Program-made: the position numbers and the translations under genes
Part shown: positions 1 through 8,769 of the stretch, one piece after another
Numbering within the stretch: position 1 is the first letter of the stretch
Layout: each line of letters opens with the position of its first letter
From: Aeromonadaceae bacterium
GTDB taxonomy: Bacteria; Pseudomonadota; Gammaproteobacteria; Enterobacterales; Aeromonadaceae
NCBI GenBank assembly: GCA_021209335.1
Contig: JAJOIN010000090.1
Coordinates: forward strand, 1 to 39,749
Reading direction: 5' to 3'
Length of the DNA stretch: 39,749 nt
Notes under the pieces: generated by a model
The model's database searches: none
What the model saw: only the letters and a program-made list of their open reading frames with translations
Told to the model about the DNA's origin: nothing

Positions 1-1
1 A

Positions 2-394
2 TTGAGCCGGGAGGGCGACGGCACCGCCTCGGCGGAGCTCATCACCGCCGTGACCAGCGCCATCAATGCCGATGACATACGCCCGCTGACCGACCATGTG
101 ACGGTGCAGACCGCCATCATCCACCCCTACAGCGTGGAGGCGACCCTCTACGTCTACCCGGGGCCGGACAGCAGCGTGGTGATGGCCAACGCCCAGGCGG
201 CGCTGGAGGCGTATGTCGCCCAGGTTCACCGCATTGGCCGGGACGTGCCTCGCTCCGGCCTCTATGCCGCCCTGCACCAGGCCGGCGTCCAGCGGGTGGA
301 GCTGCTGAGCCCCGCTGACGATCTGGCGATCTACGACGACGAGGCCGCCTGGTGCCAGAGCATCACGCTGACCCTGGGAGGTGTGGCGCAATGA
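2..394 (+). CDS. J: P2-like baseplate assembly protein gpJ, C-terminal part (truncated by window edge)
   Basis: ORF open at the window start; C-terminal J-like sequence (TLYVYPGPDSSVVMANAQAALEAYV...HRIGRDVPRSGLYAALHQAGVQRVEL); directly followed by gpI with an ATGA overlap. Confidence 0.85.
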   Translation: MSREGDGTASAELITAVTSAINADDIRPLTDHVTVQTAIIHPYSVEATLYVYPGPDSSVVMANAQAALEAYVAQVHRIGRDVPRSGLYAALHQAGVQRVELLSPADDLAIYDDEAAWCQSITLTLGGVAQ

Positions 395-918
395 CCCTGT
401 TGCCCCCCAACGCCACCCCCCTTGAGCGCAACCTGGCCAGCCTCACCGAGCGGCTGGATCAGCTGCCGGTACCGCTGCGGGATCTGTGGAACCCGGACAC
501 CTGCCCGGCCAATCTGCTGCCCTGGCTGGCCTGGGCCTTTGGCCTGTCGGCCTGGAAGGAGTACTGGCCGGAGAAGACCAAGCGGGACCTCATCAAGCAG
601 GCCGTCATCCTGGCCCGCCGCAAGGGCACCCGCTACAGCGTGGAGCAGGTGGTCAAGTCCTTCGGCGCCAACCTGGTGCTGCGCGAGTGGTGGGAAACCA
701 CCCCACCCGGCACGCCGCACACCTTCGACATCGTCATCAACTACGGCGGCGACACCGTCACCGAGGCGCTGCAGAACGACGTGGTCGATGAGATCCGCCG
801 CGTCAAACCGGCCCGCAGCCACTTCACCCTGAGCATCGGCCTGAGCGCCACCGCCGCCATCAACTTGGTGGGCGTGGTGCGGGTGGCCACCTATAACCGA
901 CTCACCCTCACAGGATAA
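391..918 (+). CDS. I: P2-like tail protein gpI
   Basis: LLPPNATPLERNLASLTERLDQLPVPLRDLWNPDTCPANLLPWLAWAFGLSAWKEYWPE is typical of phage tail protein I; ATG at 391 overlaps the stop of gpJ. Confidence 0.9.
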   Translation: MTLLPPNATPLERNLASLTERLDQLPVPLRDLWNPDTCPANLLPWLAWAFGLSAWKEYWPEKTKRDLIKQAVILARRKGTRYSVEQVVKSFGANLVLREWWETTPPGTPHTFDIVINYGGDTVTEALQNDVVDEIRRVKPARSHFTLSIGLSATAAINLVGVVRVATYNRLTLTG

Positions 919-922
919 GCCC

Positions 923-2773
923 ATGTCTGCCTTGCAACTGACCATCACCCAGGCCGGCCGGAATGCCCTGGTCAATGCCCAGAACACCGGCACCCTGCCC
1001 CTGACCATCGACCAGGTGGTGCTGGGCGCCGGCCTCTATCTGCCGGATGAGGGGCAAACCGCCCTGCACAGCCCTATCAAGACCCTGACCACCTTCGGCG
1101 GCCAGGTGGTGGCAGACGACACCATCCACCTCACCATCACGGACGACAGCGCCGACGGCTACACCCTGGGCGAGATCGGCCTCTATGCCGGCAGCGTGCT
1201 GATGGCCGTCTATGCCCAGGAAACGGCCATCCTGGAGAAGGGCACCAGCCAGCTGGTGCTGCTGAGCGCTGATATCCAGTTCACCAGCCTGCCGGCCAAC
1301 GCCATCACAGTGGGTGACACCGAGTTTGCCTACCCCCAGGCCACCGAGTCGGCCAAGGGGGTGCTGGAGATCGCCACCCCCACCGAGGCGGCCACCGGCA
1401 CCGACCACAGCACCGCCATCACCCCCAAGACCCTCAAGCAGGAGACCGACAAGAAGCTGGGCAAGACCGAGACGGCCGTGGCCGCCGGCAAGTGGGCCAC
1501 CGCCCGTACCCTGAGCCTGGCCGGGGATGCCAGCGGCTCGGTGAGCTTCGACGGTTCGGCCAACATGACCCTCACCGTCAGCGTGGCCGACAACTCCCAC
1601 CTGCACACCATCAGCAACATCAGCGGCCTGCAGACGGCCCTGGACGCCAAGCTGGCCGCCACCGCCAATGCCGTCTCGGCCTCCAAGTGGGCCACCTCCC
1701 GCACCATCAGCCTGACCGGCGATGCCAGCGGCTCGGTGAGTCTCGACGGCTCGGCCAACGTGACCCTGGCGGTCACAGTGGCCGACGATTCCCATAACCA
1801 TGTGATCGGTAATGTGGATGGCTTGCAAAGTGCGCTGGATGGCAAGTTGGACTTAACGGGGGGCACTCTGTCTGGCGGCATAGTCGTGGCCGCCGGATCT
1901 GGCAACATGGGGATCCGCGTCGGTAGCGCGACGCATAAAGCGGGCGTTGCAGCGTCCTCTGTTGCTGGAGAATACCTCTTCGGTGGTGCCAGTGATGGCG
2001 GAACCGTACTTACCTCATACATCCGGGTGGGTGAAACGCAGCTGACCTACGCACCTAATACGTCGTCGCAGTACAACATTTATCACACTGGGTACAAACC
2101 CACAGCGGCGGACGTGGGCGCATTACCTGCCACCGCCAATGCGGTCTCCGCCAGCAAGTGGGCCACGGCTCGCACCTTGACCCTGACCGGCGATGCGGCG
2201 GGCTCGGTGAGCCTGGACGGCTCGGCCAACGTCACCCTGACGGTAGCCGTTGCCGACGACAGTCACTCCCACACCATTGCCAACGTGGATGGCTTGCAGG
2301 CGGCCCTGGATGGCAAACTGGCCGCCACCGCCAATGCGGTCTCCGCCTCCAAGTGGGCCACCGCCCGTATCCTTACCCTGACCGGGGACATCACGGGCTC
2401 CGTCAGCCTGGACGGCTCGGGCAATGTCTCACTGGCCACCTCACTGGCCGTGTCCTCCGGCGACAAGGGGGCCGCTGCCACCACCTTGTGGACGGGCAGC
2501 TTCGGTACCCATCCCACCACCCTGCCCCTGGCCTCGGCCATCGCCAACTTCAAGAAGGTGCGCTTCTCCGGGGTCAACAGCGACAACACCATCGCCTGGT
2601 CAGTCACCCTGTCCTACGACGAGTGGGCCGCCCTCTGCGCCACGGGGCTCGCTGTGTATATCGCCAGCGGCACCTATGCCTATCGGTTCATCAACCCGCC
2701 CCTCTCCGCCACCACCTTGACCCGAGACACCAGCGTCAACTGCTACCTGACCAAGATAGTGGGGCTCAACTAA
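923..2773 (+). CDS. H: Phage tail fiber protein (gpH-like), with internal repeats
   Basis: N-terminal tail-collar-like domain (LTITQAGRNALVNAQNTGTLPLTIDQVVLGAG...), repeated ANAVSASKWATARTLTLTGDASGSVSLDGSANVTLTVAVADDSH motifs; position after gpI. Confidence 0.85.
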   Translation: MSALQLTITQAGRNALVNAQNTGTLPLTIDQVVLGAGLYLPDEGQTALHSPIKTLTTFGGQVVADDTIHLTITDDSADGYTLGEIGLYAGSVLMAVYAQETAILEKGTSQLVLLSADIQFTSLPANAITVGDTEFAYPQATESAKGVLEIATPTEAATGTDHSTAITPKTLKQETDKKLGKTETAVAAGKWATARTLSLAGDASGSVSFDGSANMTLTVSVADNSHLHTISNISGLQTALDAKLAATANAVSASKWATSRTISLTGDASGSVSLDGSANVTLAVTVADDSHNHVIGNVDGLQSALDGKLDLTGGTLSGGIVVAAGSGNMGIRVGSATHKAGVAASSVAGEYLFGGASDGGTVLTSYIRVGETQLTYAPNTSSQYNIYHTGYKPTAADVGALPATANAVSASKWATARTLTLTGDAAGSVSLDGSANVTLTVAVADDSHSHTIANVDGLQAALDGKLAATANAVSASKWATARILTLTGDITGSVSLDGSGNVSLATSLAVSSGDKGAAATTLWTGSFGTHPTTLPLASAIANFKKVRFSGVNSDNTIAWSVTLSYDEWAALCATGLAVYIASGTYAYRFINPPLSATTLTRDTSVNCYLTKIVGLN

Positions 2774-2821
2774 TCCTGGCCGCCAGCCGAGCCGCCAACC
2801 CTAACCACAAGGAGCAACACC

Positions 2822-3169
2822 ATGAACAATCCCATTGCACAAACCACCTTCGAGGCCACCTTTACCGATGCCTACGGGGTAGAACACCCGGCGGCGGTCT
2901 GCGCCATCGCCGCCATCAGCCGCACCGAGAGCTGTCATTTCACCAGTGATCTGGCAACCGCCGGCGAGACCACGGCCAACTGCTACTACTCGGTGCGCTA
3001 TTGGCACAATGCCGAGGCCCTGGCCAGTGGCGCCAAAGACCTGCTCTACAGCGACAAGGAGGGCATCGGCCAGCTGCAGTTTGCGTTCACCGGCGACAAG
3101 ACCCTGACCGAGCTGTTGAGCGACTGTCAGGCCCACTTCATTGCCATCCTGGCCGGCACGGCCCAGTAA
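2822..3169 (+). CDS. Phage protein of unknown function in the slot normally held by the tail fiber chaperone (gpG)
   Basis: 115-aa ORF with upstream AGGAG; located between the fiber and sheath genes; no recognised family. Confidence 0.7.
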   Translation: MNNPIAQTTFEATFTDAYGVEHPAAVCAIAAISRTESCHFTSDLATAGETTANCYYSVRYWHNAEALASGAKDLLYSDKEGIGQLQFAFTGDKTLTELLSDCQAHFIAILAGTAQ

Positions 3170-3301
3170 GTACAGCCAACCCCTGTCGATGGCGGCTCGT
3201 TGTCACCCTCTCCCCCGACAACGAGCCGCGCTCATTCCCTCGCCGCCCTGGTGGCATCCTCCCTGTGACACATTCCTATCCGGATCAAGGAGCCCTGCCA
3301 C

Positions 3302-4483
3302 ATGGCAACCGACTACCATCACGGCGTGCGCGTCATTGAGGTCAATGACGGCACCCGCACCATCCTCACCGTCTCCACCGCCGTCATCGGCCTGGTGGCC
3401 ACGGCCTCCGATGCGGACGCCACCCAGTTTCCCCTCAACACCCCGGTACTCATCACCAATGTGCTGAGCGCCATCGGCAAGGCCGGTACCCAAGGCACCC
3501 TGGCCAAGAGTCTGGATGCCATCGCGGATCAATCCTCTCCCCTGTGCGTGGTGGTGCGGGTGGCCGAAGGGGCCGACGAGGCCGAGACCACCTCCAACCT
3601 CATCGGCACCGTCACCGAGTCCGGCAAGTACACCGGCATCAAGGCCCTGCTGGCCGCCCAGGGGCAACTGGGGGTCAAGCCGCGCATCCTGGGCGTGCCC
3701 GGGCTCGACAACCTGCAGGTGGCCACTGAGCTGGTGAGCGTTGCCCAGCAGCTGCGGGCCTTTGCCTACCTGTCCGCCTTTGGCTGCAGCACCAAGGAGG
3801 AGGTGGTCGCCTACCGCGCCAACTTCGGTCAACGCGAAGCCATGGTGATCTGGCCTGAGTTCATCAGCTGGGACACCACCGCCAATGCCGCCGTCACCGA
3901 CTGGGCTGTGGCCCGCGCCCTGGGCCTGCGTGCCAAGCTGGACGAGGAGCAAGGCTGGCACAAGACTCTGTCCAACGTGACCGTGAACGGGGTCACCGGC
4001 CTGTCTGCCGATGTCTACTGGGATCTGCAGAACCCCAACACCGACGCCGGTTACCTCAACAGCCATGACGTCACCACCCTGATCCAGAGCAGCGGCTTCC
4101 GCTTCTGGGGCTCCCGCACCTGCTCGGATGATCCGCTGTTTGCCTTCGAGAACTACACCCGCACCGCCCAGGTGCTGGCCGACACCATGGCCGATGCCCA
4201 CCTGTGGGCGGTGGACAAGCCCATCACACCCACCCTGGTAAAAGACATCGTCGAAGGCATCAACGCCAAGTTCCGCGAGCTCAAGGGCCTGGGATACATA
4301 GTGGACGGCAAGGCCTGGTACAACGTCGATCTCAACGAGGCCACCACCTTGAAGGCCGGCAAGCTGTACATCGACTACGACTACACGCCGGTGCCGCCGC
4401 TGGAGAACCTGATCTTCCAGCAGCGCATCACCGACAGCTACCTCATCGACTTCGCCGCCTCTGTTGCGGCGCCTAAGGAGTGA
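3302..4483 (+). CDS. FI: Contractile tail sheath protein gpFI
   Basis: 393 aa; YHHGVRVIEVNDGTRTILTVSTAVIGLVATASDAD start and ENLIFQQRITDSYLIDFAASVA end are typical of P2 FI-family sheath. Confidence 0.95.
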   Translation: MATDYHHGVRVIEVNDGTRTILTVSTAVIGLVATASDADATQFPLNTPVLITNVLSAIGKAGTQGTLAKSLDAIADQSSPLCVVVRVAEGADEAETTSNLIGTVTESGKYTGIKALLAAQGQLGVKPRILGVPGLDNLQVATELVSVAQQLRAFAYLSAFGCSTKEEVVAYRANFGQREAMVIWPEFISWDTTANAAVTDWAVARALGLRAKLDEEQGWHKTLSNVTVNGVTGLSADVYWDLQNPNTDAGYLNSHDVTTLIQSSGFRFWGSRTCSDDPLFAFENYTRTAQVLADTMADAHLWAVDKPITPTLVKDIVEGINAKFRELKGLGYIVDGKAWYNVDLNEATTLKAGKLYIDYDYTPVPPLENLIFQQRITDSYLIDFAASVAAPKE

Positions 4484-4486
4484 CAC

Positions 4487-5005
4487 ATGGCTCTGCCGCG
4501 CAAGCTCAAACACCTCAACATCTTCGCCAACGGCACCAGCTATGTGGGTGAAGCCGAAGACTTCACCCCCGCCAAGCTCAGCCGCAAGTTTGAATCCTAC
4601 CGAGGCGGCGGCATGCCGGGTGCGGTCAACATCGACATGGGCCTGGATGACGGCGCCCTGGACGTCAGCTTCACCTTTGGTGGCCTCAGTGACGAACTCA
4701 TTAAGCTGCAGGGCACCCCCCAGATCGACGGCGTCTCCCTGCGCTTTGCCGGCGCCATGCAGCGGGATGACACGGGCGAGGTCGATGCCGTGGAGATCGT
4801 CTGCCGTGGCCGCTTCAAGGAGCTCGACCTGGGCACCCTCAAGGCCGGTGACAACTCCCAGACCAAGATCAGCATGGTGAACACCTACTACAAGGTGCTG
4901 GTGAACGGCGCCGTGCTGCATGAGATCGACCTCATCAACCTGATCGAGATCGGCCCGGATGGCGTTGACCGCATGGCCGAACACCGCAAGGCCATCGGCC
5001 TTTAA
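4487..5005 (+). CDS. FII: Major tail tube protein gpFII
   Basis: ALPRKLKHLNIFANGTSYVGEAEDFTPAKLSRKFESYRGGGMPGAVNIDMGLDDG is typical of P2 FII tail tube. Confidence 0.95.
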   Translation: MALPRKLKHLNIFANGTSYVGEAEDFTPAKLSRKFESYRGGGMPGAVNIDMGLDDGALDVSFTFGGLSDELIKLQGTPQIDGVSLRFAGAMQRDDTGEVDAVEIVCRGRFKELDLGTLKAGDNSQTKISMVNTYYKVLVNGAVLHEIDLINLIEIGPDGVDRMAEHRKAIGL

Positions 5006-5065
5006 CACCCCGGCGGTGCTTGAGGGACCACCCTGCGACGGCACCGCCACCACCAAGGACACAGC

Positions 5066-5359
5066 ATGAACGACACCAAGACCATCACCCTGGAAAGCCC
5101 GATCCAACGCGGCGAACAGACCATCAGCACCGTCACCGTGCGCAAGCCCAACACCGGCGCCCTGCGCGGCGTAAGCCTCACCAACCTGCTGCAACTGGAG
5201 GTGGCCGCCATCGCCACCGTGCTGCCCCGCATCACCGACCCCGTGCTGACGCCGCAGGACATCAACAACCTGGACCCAGCAGATCTCGTGCAGCTGGGCG
5301 GTGAGGTGGCCGGTTTTTTGTTACCGAAGGCCGCCAAGGAGGCCTTCCAGAGCGCGTAG
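5066..5359 (+). CDS. E: Tail assembly protein gpE (zero-frame product)
   Basis: 97-aa ORF between the tube and tape measure genes; sequence typical of phage tail assembly chaperone E; contains T TTT TTG at 5314-5320. Confidence 0.9.
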   Translation: MNDTKTITLESPIQRGEQTISTVTVRKPNTGALRGVSLTNLLQLEVAAIATVLPRITDPVLTPQDINNLDPADLVQLGGEVAGFLLPKAAKEAFQSA

Positions 5360-5487
5360 AGGAGTTCGAGGCCGACCTGGCCGTGATGTTTCACTGGCCG
5401 CCCTCCGAAATGGCGGCCTTTTCATTGGGGGAGCTGATGCAGTGGCGTGAACGGGCCCTCATCAGAACCCAGCCGGCAGAGGAGTAA
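5066..5487 (+). CDS. E': Tail assembly protein gpE+E' produced by -1 ribosomal frameshift
   Basis: Slipping -1 at T TTT TTG (5314-5320) opens a stop-free frame ending at TAA 5485-5487 that encodes ...EEFEADLAVMFHWPPSEMAAFSLGELMQWRERALIRTQPAEE, a P2 GpE'-family motif (MFHWPPSEM...LMxWRERA). Confidence 0.88.
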
Positions 5488-5489
5488 CC

Positions 5490-8275
5490 ATGGACAATCT
5501 GCGCCTGCAGGTGATCCTCCAGGCGGTGGACAAGTTCACCGCCCCTTTCAAGTCTGCCTTAAGTGGCGCCAACAAGCTCAGTGCGGCCATCAGCCAGACC
5601 AAGGGCGAGATAAAGGGGCTGGAGCAGGCCCAACGCAGCCTGGCGCAGCTCAGGGAGTTGCAGGAGCGCGCCAGCCAGGCCGCTGACAAAAAAGACAAGC
5701 TGACCATCAACATGGAAGGCTGGCAGCAGGCCCAGGCGATGGCTGCCGAGAAATCCAAGGTCTTACGGGCCCAGATCAAAACCGTCAGGGAAGAAATGGC
5801 CGGCCTCAGCACCGGCATGAAGTTCGCCAAAAACCCGGAGGCCGTGGCGCGCTACACGGCCCTGTTCGCCGACGCCAGCGACCGCCTGCATGGCCTGAAC
5901 CGCGAGCTGGAGTGGAGTACCGGCAAGCAAAAGAAGATGGCCAAGAAGGTACGGGAAGGCAACGCCGCGCTGCTCACCATCAACCGCACCACCGACACCA
6001 CCGACACCACTCGGGAGCATATCGCCCGGCTGGGTGATGAGCTGCACGCCGTCGGCATCGACACCAACCGGCTGGCCGATGAAGAGCAGCGACTCAAGGC
6101 CAAGCTGGAAAGCACCAACCAGACGCTGGACTCTCAGCGCCGCAAGATGGAGCTGGTCAGCGAACAGCAGCGACGCCTGACCGCCGCCCAGCAGAGCTAT
6201 GAACGCGCCAGGCAGCTGCAGGGCCGCCTGGCCGGTACCGGGGCGGGCCTGCTGGCCACCGGGGCCGCCACCGGCGCCGTCGCCATCAAGCCGGTGCTGG
6301 ACTACGCCCAGGCCGAAGATGCCGCCACCGGCCTCAAGGTCGGCATGATGGGGGCCGGTGGCCAGGTGCAGAAGGAGTTCGGCGCCATCAACGACCTGGC
6401 CACCCAGCTGGGCAACCGCCTGCCCGGCACCAGCGCAGACTTTCAGAACATGATGAGTGCCCTCATCAAGCAAGGCATCAGCGCCCAAGCCATCCTGGGG
6501 GGCGTGGGTGAGGCCACCGCCTACCTGGCGGTGCAGATGAAACTCCCCTACGAGCAGGCCGCCGACTTCTCCGCCCAGCTGCAGGATGCCACCCGCACGG
6601 GCGAGCAAGACATGATGCGGCTGATGGATACCATACAGCGCACCTACTACACCGGGGTCGATCCCACCTGGATGCTGCAAGGCTACGCCAAGCTCTCCGC
6701 CGGCCTCGACACCATACGGCAGAAGGGGCTGGCCGGTGCCCAGGCCATGGCTCCCCTGCTGGCCATGGCCAACCAGGCCGGCATGACCGATGGCGGCTCG
6801 GCAGGTAATGCCCTCACCAAGATCTTCAAGAAGGCCGTGGATGCCGGCCTCACCGAGTACAAGGGATCCCACGGCACGCTGCGGCTCGACTTCACCAACG
6901 GCAAGGGCGAGTTCGCCGGGCTGGACGCCATGTTTGCCCAGCTGGCCAAACTCCGGGCCCTGTCCACCCAGGAGCAAAACGAGGTACTCAAGGCGATCTT
7001 TGGCGACGACGCCGAAACCGGGCAGATGCTCTCCATCATGATCAACAAGGGCATGGCCGGTTACCGGGAAATGGAGGGCAAGATGGCCAAGCAGGCCGAC
7101 CTGCAGACCCGGGTCAATGCCCAGCTGGCACCCTGAAAAACCTGTGGGATGCCGCCACCGGGACCTTCACCAATGCCCTGGTGCTCTTTGGTGAGGCCGT
7201 CGCGCCGGAGCTCAAGGACCTGGTGGACTGGTTGGGCCGGATGTCGGAACGGCTCGGCACCTGGGCCAAGGACAACCCCATCCTGGCTAACCGGCTGATG
7301 AAGACCGCCGGAGCCATCGCTGCCGTGACGGTGGCCGCCGGCGGCTTGGCCCTGGCGGCCTCCGCTGTCCTGGGCCCCTTCGCCATGCTGCGCTTTAGCG
7401 CCGTCACCCTGGGGCTAAGGCTGCCCATGGTAGGCAGCACCCTGCAGATGCTGCTGAGCCCGCTGCGCATGCTGACCACAGGGGTCATCCAGCTGGGTGC
7501 CGCCCTGCTGGCCACCCCGGTGGGCTGGATCCTGGCCGCTATTGCCGCCATCGCTGTGGCGGCCTTGCTGATCTACAAGTACTGGGAACCCATCAAGGCA
7601 TTCTTTGCCGGGGTCTGGCAGGGCCTGCGCGAAGGGCTGGATGGCACCTTCACCGCCCTGGCCGGGGCCCTCGCCCCGCTCAAGCCACTCTGGGATGGAT
7701 TGGTCGGCATGCTGCAAGTTGTCTGGGACTGGTTCGGCAGGCTGTTCGAGCCCATCCACGCCACCAAGGCAGAGCTGCAGGCCGCCACCGACATGAGCAA
7801 GCGCTTTGGCGAGGGGCTGGCCACCGCCATTACCTGGGCCATTGATGCGGTCACGGCCCCCATCAAGTGGCTGATTGACTCGCTCAAGTGGGTGATGGAT
7901 GCCGCCCGTTGGCTGATGGGCAACGACATCGCCGGCATGGCCTCGGCCCAAGTCACCGCCAAGACCCAGGCCATCGCCCAATCCCCTGCCCTGGCGAACG
8001 GCTACCTCACCGGCAACTATGGCCAACCCGCCACCGCAGGCAGTTACGGCTACAACTCAGGCGGCAACCCACCGGCCATGGTCACCAACTACCAGCCGCT
8101 GCGGCCAGCCACCCAGACCCGTGTGGTGGATAACAGCCTCAATGCTCCCATCACCATCCACGCCGCACCCGGCATGGACACCGACCAGGTGGGCCGCATC
8201 GTGGAGCAGAAGCTGCAGCAGGCCCAGCAGCGCCAGGCCGCCCGCCAGCGGGCCAGAATAGGAGACATCGACTGA
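5490..8275 (+). CDS. T: Tail tape measure protein gpT, reading frame interrupted by an apparent 1-nt deletion near 7128-7132
   Basis: ORFs 5490..7136 and 7181..8275 form one tape-measure-like protein (coiled-coil N-term, central TP901-type region, hydrophobic segment). Continuity is restored by one extra base: NAQLA-T-LKNLWDAATGTFTNALVLFGEAVAPELKDLV. Confidence 0.85.
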
Positions 8276-8769
8276 TGCTGGAATTTCTCACCGGCCAAAG
8301 CACCGGAGGCAGCACCCTGCCCATGATGACCATCGGCTACTTCGTGTTTAACCTGCACACCACGCCCTACCAGAGCCAGGAGCACAGACGCGCCTGGCGG
8401 CACGCCAGCAACAGCCGGGTGGGCCAGCGCCCGGGCAGCCAGTTCATTGGCCCGGATGATGAGTTCATCACCCTCGCTGGCAGCCTCTACCCCGAGGTCA
8501 CCGGTGGCCGGGTGTCCCTGGATTTGTTGGTGCAGATGGCCGATACCGGCAAGGGCTATCCGGTGATCGAGGGCACAGGCGTCATGCACGGCCTGTTTGT
8601 CATCGAGGACATCGCCACCACCCGCACCGAGTTTTTCAGTGACGGCAGTGCGCGGCGCATCGACTTCACCCTCAGCCTGAAGCGCGTGGACGAGCAGGAC
8701 CGCGGGCTGCTCGGGGTGCTTGATGTCAGCAACATCGACCTGGGCTCGCCCCTGGGAGGCCTGCTGTGA
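8275..8769 (+). CDS. U: P2-like tail protein gpU
   Basis: MMTIGYFVFNLHTTPYQSQEHRRAWRHASNSRVGQRPGSQFIGPDDEFITLAGSLYPE is typical of the gpU family; overlaps gpD. Confidence 0.93.
   Translation: MLEFLTGQSTGGSTLPMMTIGYFVFNLHTTPYQSQEHRRAWRHASNSRVGQRPGSQFIGPDDEFITLAGSLYPEVTGGRVSLDLLVQMADTGKGYPVIEGTGVMHGLFVIEDIATTRTEFFSDGSARRIDFTLSLKRVDEQDRGLLGVLDVSNIDLGSPLGGLL

Noticed and set aside
1474-2450. Repeats in the tail fiber as a possible CRISPR or transposon signal
   Set aside because: Repeats are in frame, protein-coding, about 190 bp apart and diverged; no spacer structure or inverted terminal repeats.
3203-5194. 663-aa minus-strand ORF opposite the sheath and tube genes
   Set aside because: Low-complexity, His/Gly/Val/Gln-rich translation typical of the antisense frame of GC-rich genes; the + strand encodes well recognised FI, FII and E proteins.
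5763-6977. 404-aa minus-strand ORF opposite the tape measure gene
   Set aside because: Antisense GC-rich artefact with no domain-like sequence; the + strand tape measure is clear.
7128-7136. CCC TGA in the tape measure gene as a programmed +1 frameshift signal
   Set aside because: CCC.TGA can drive +1 shifting in some phages, but a +1 shift here would enter the wrong frame; continuity requires -1 (or one inserted base), and no -1 slippery heptamer is present.
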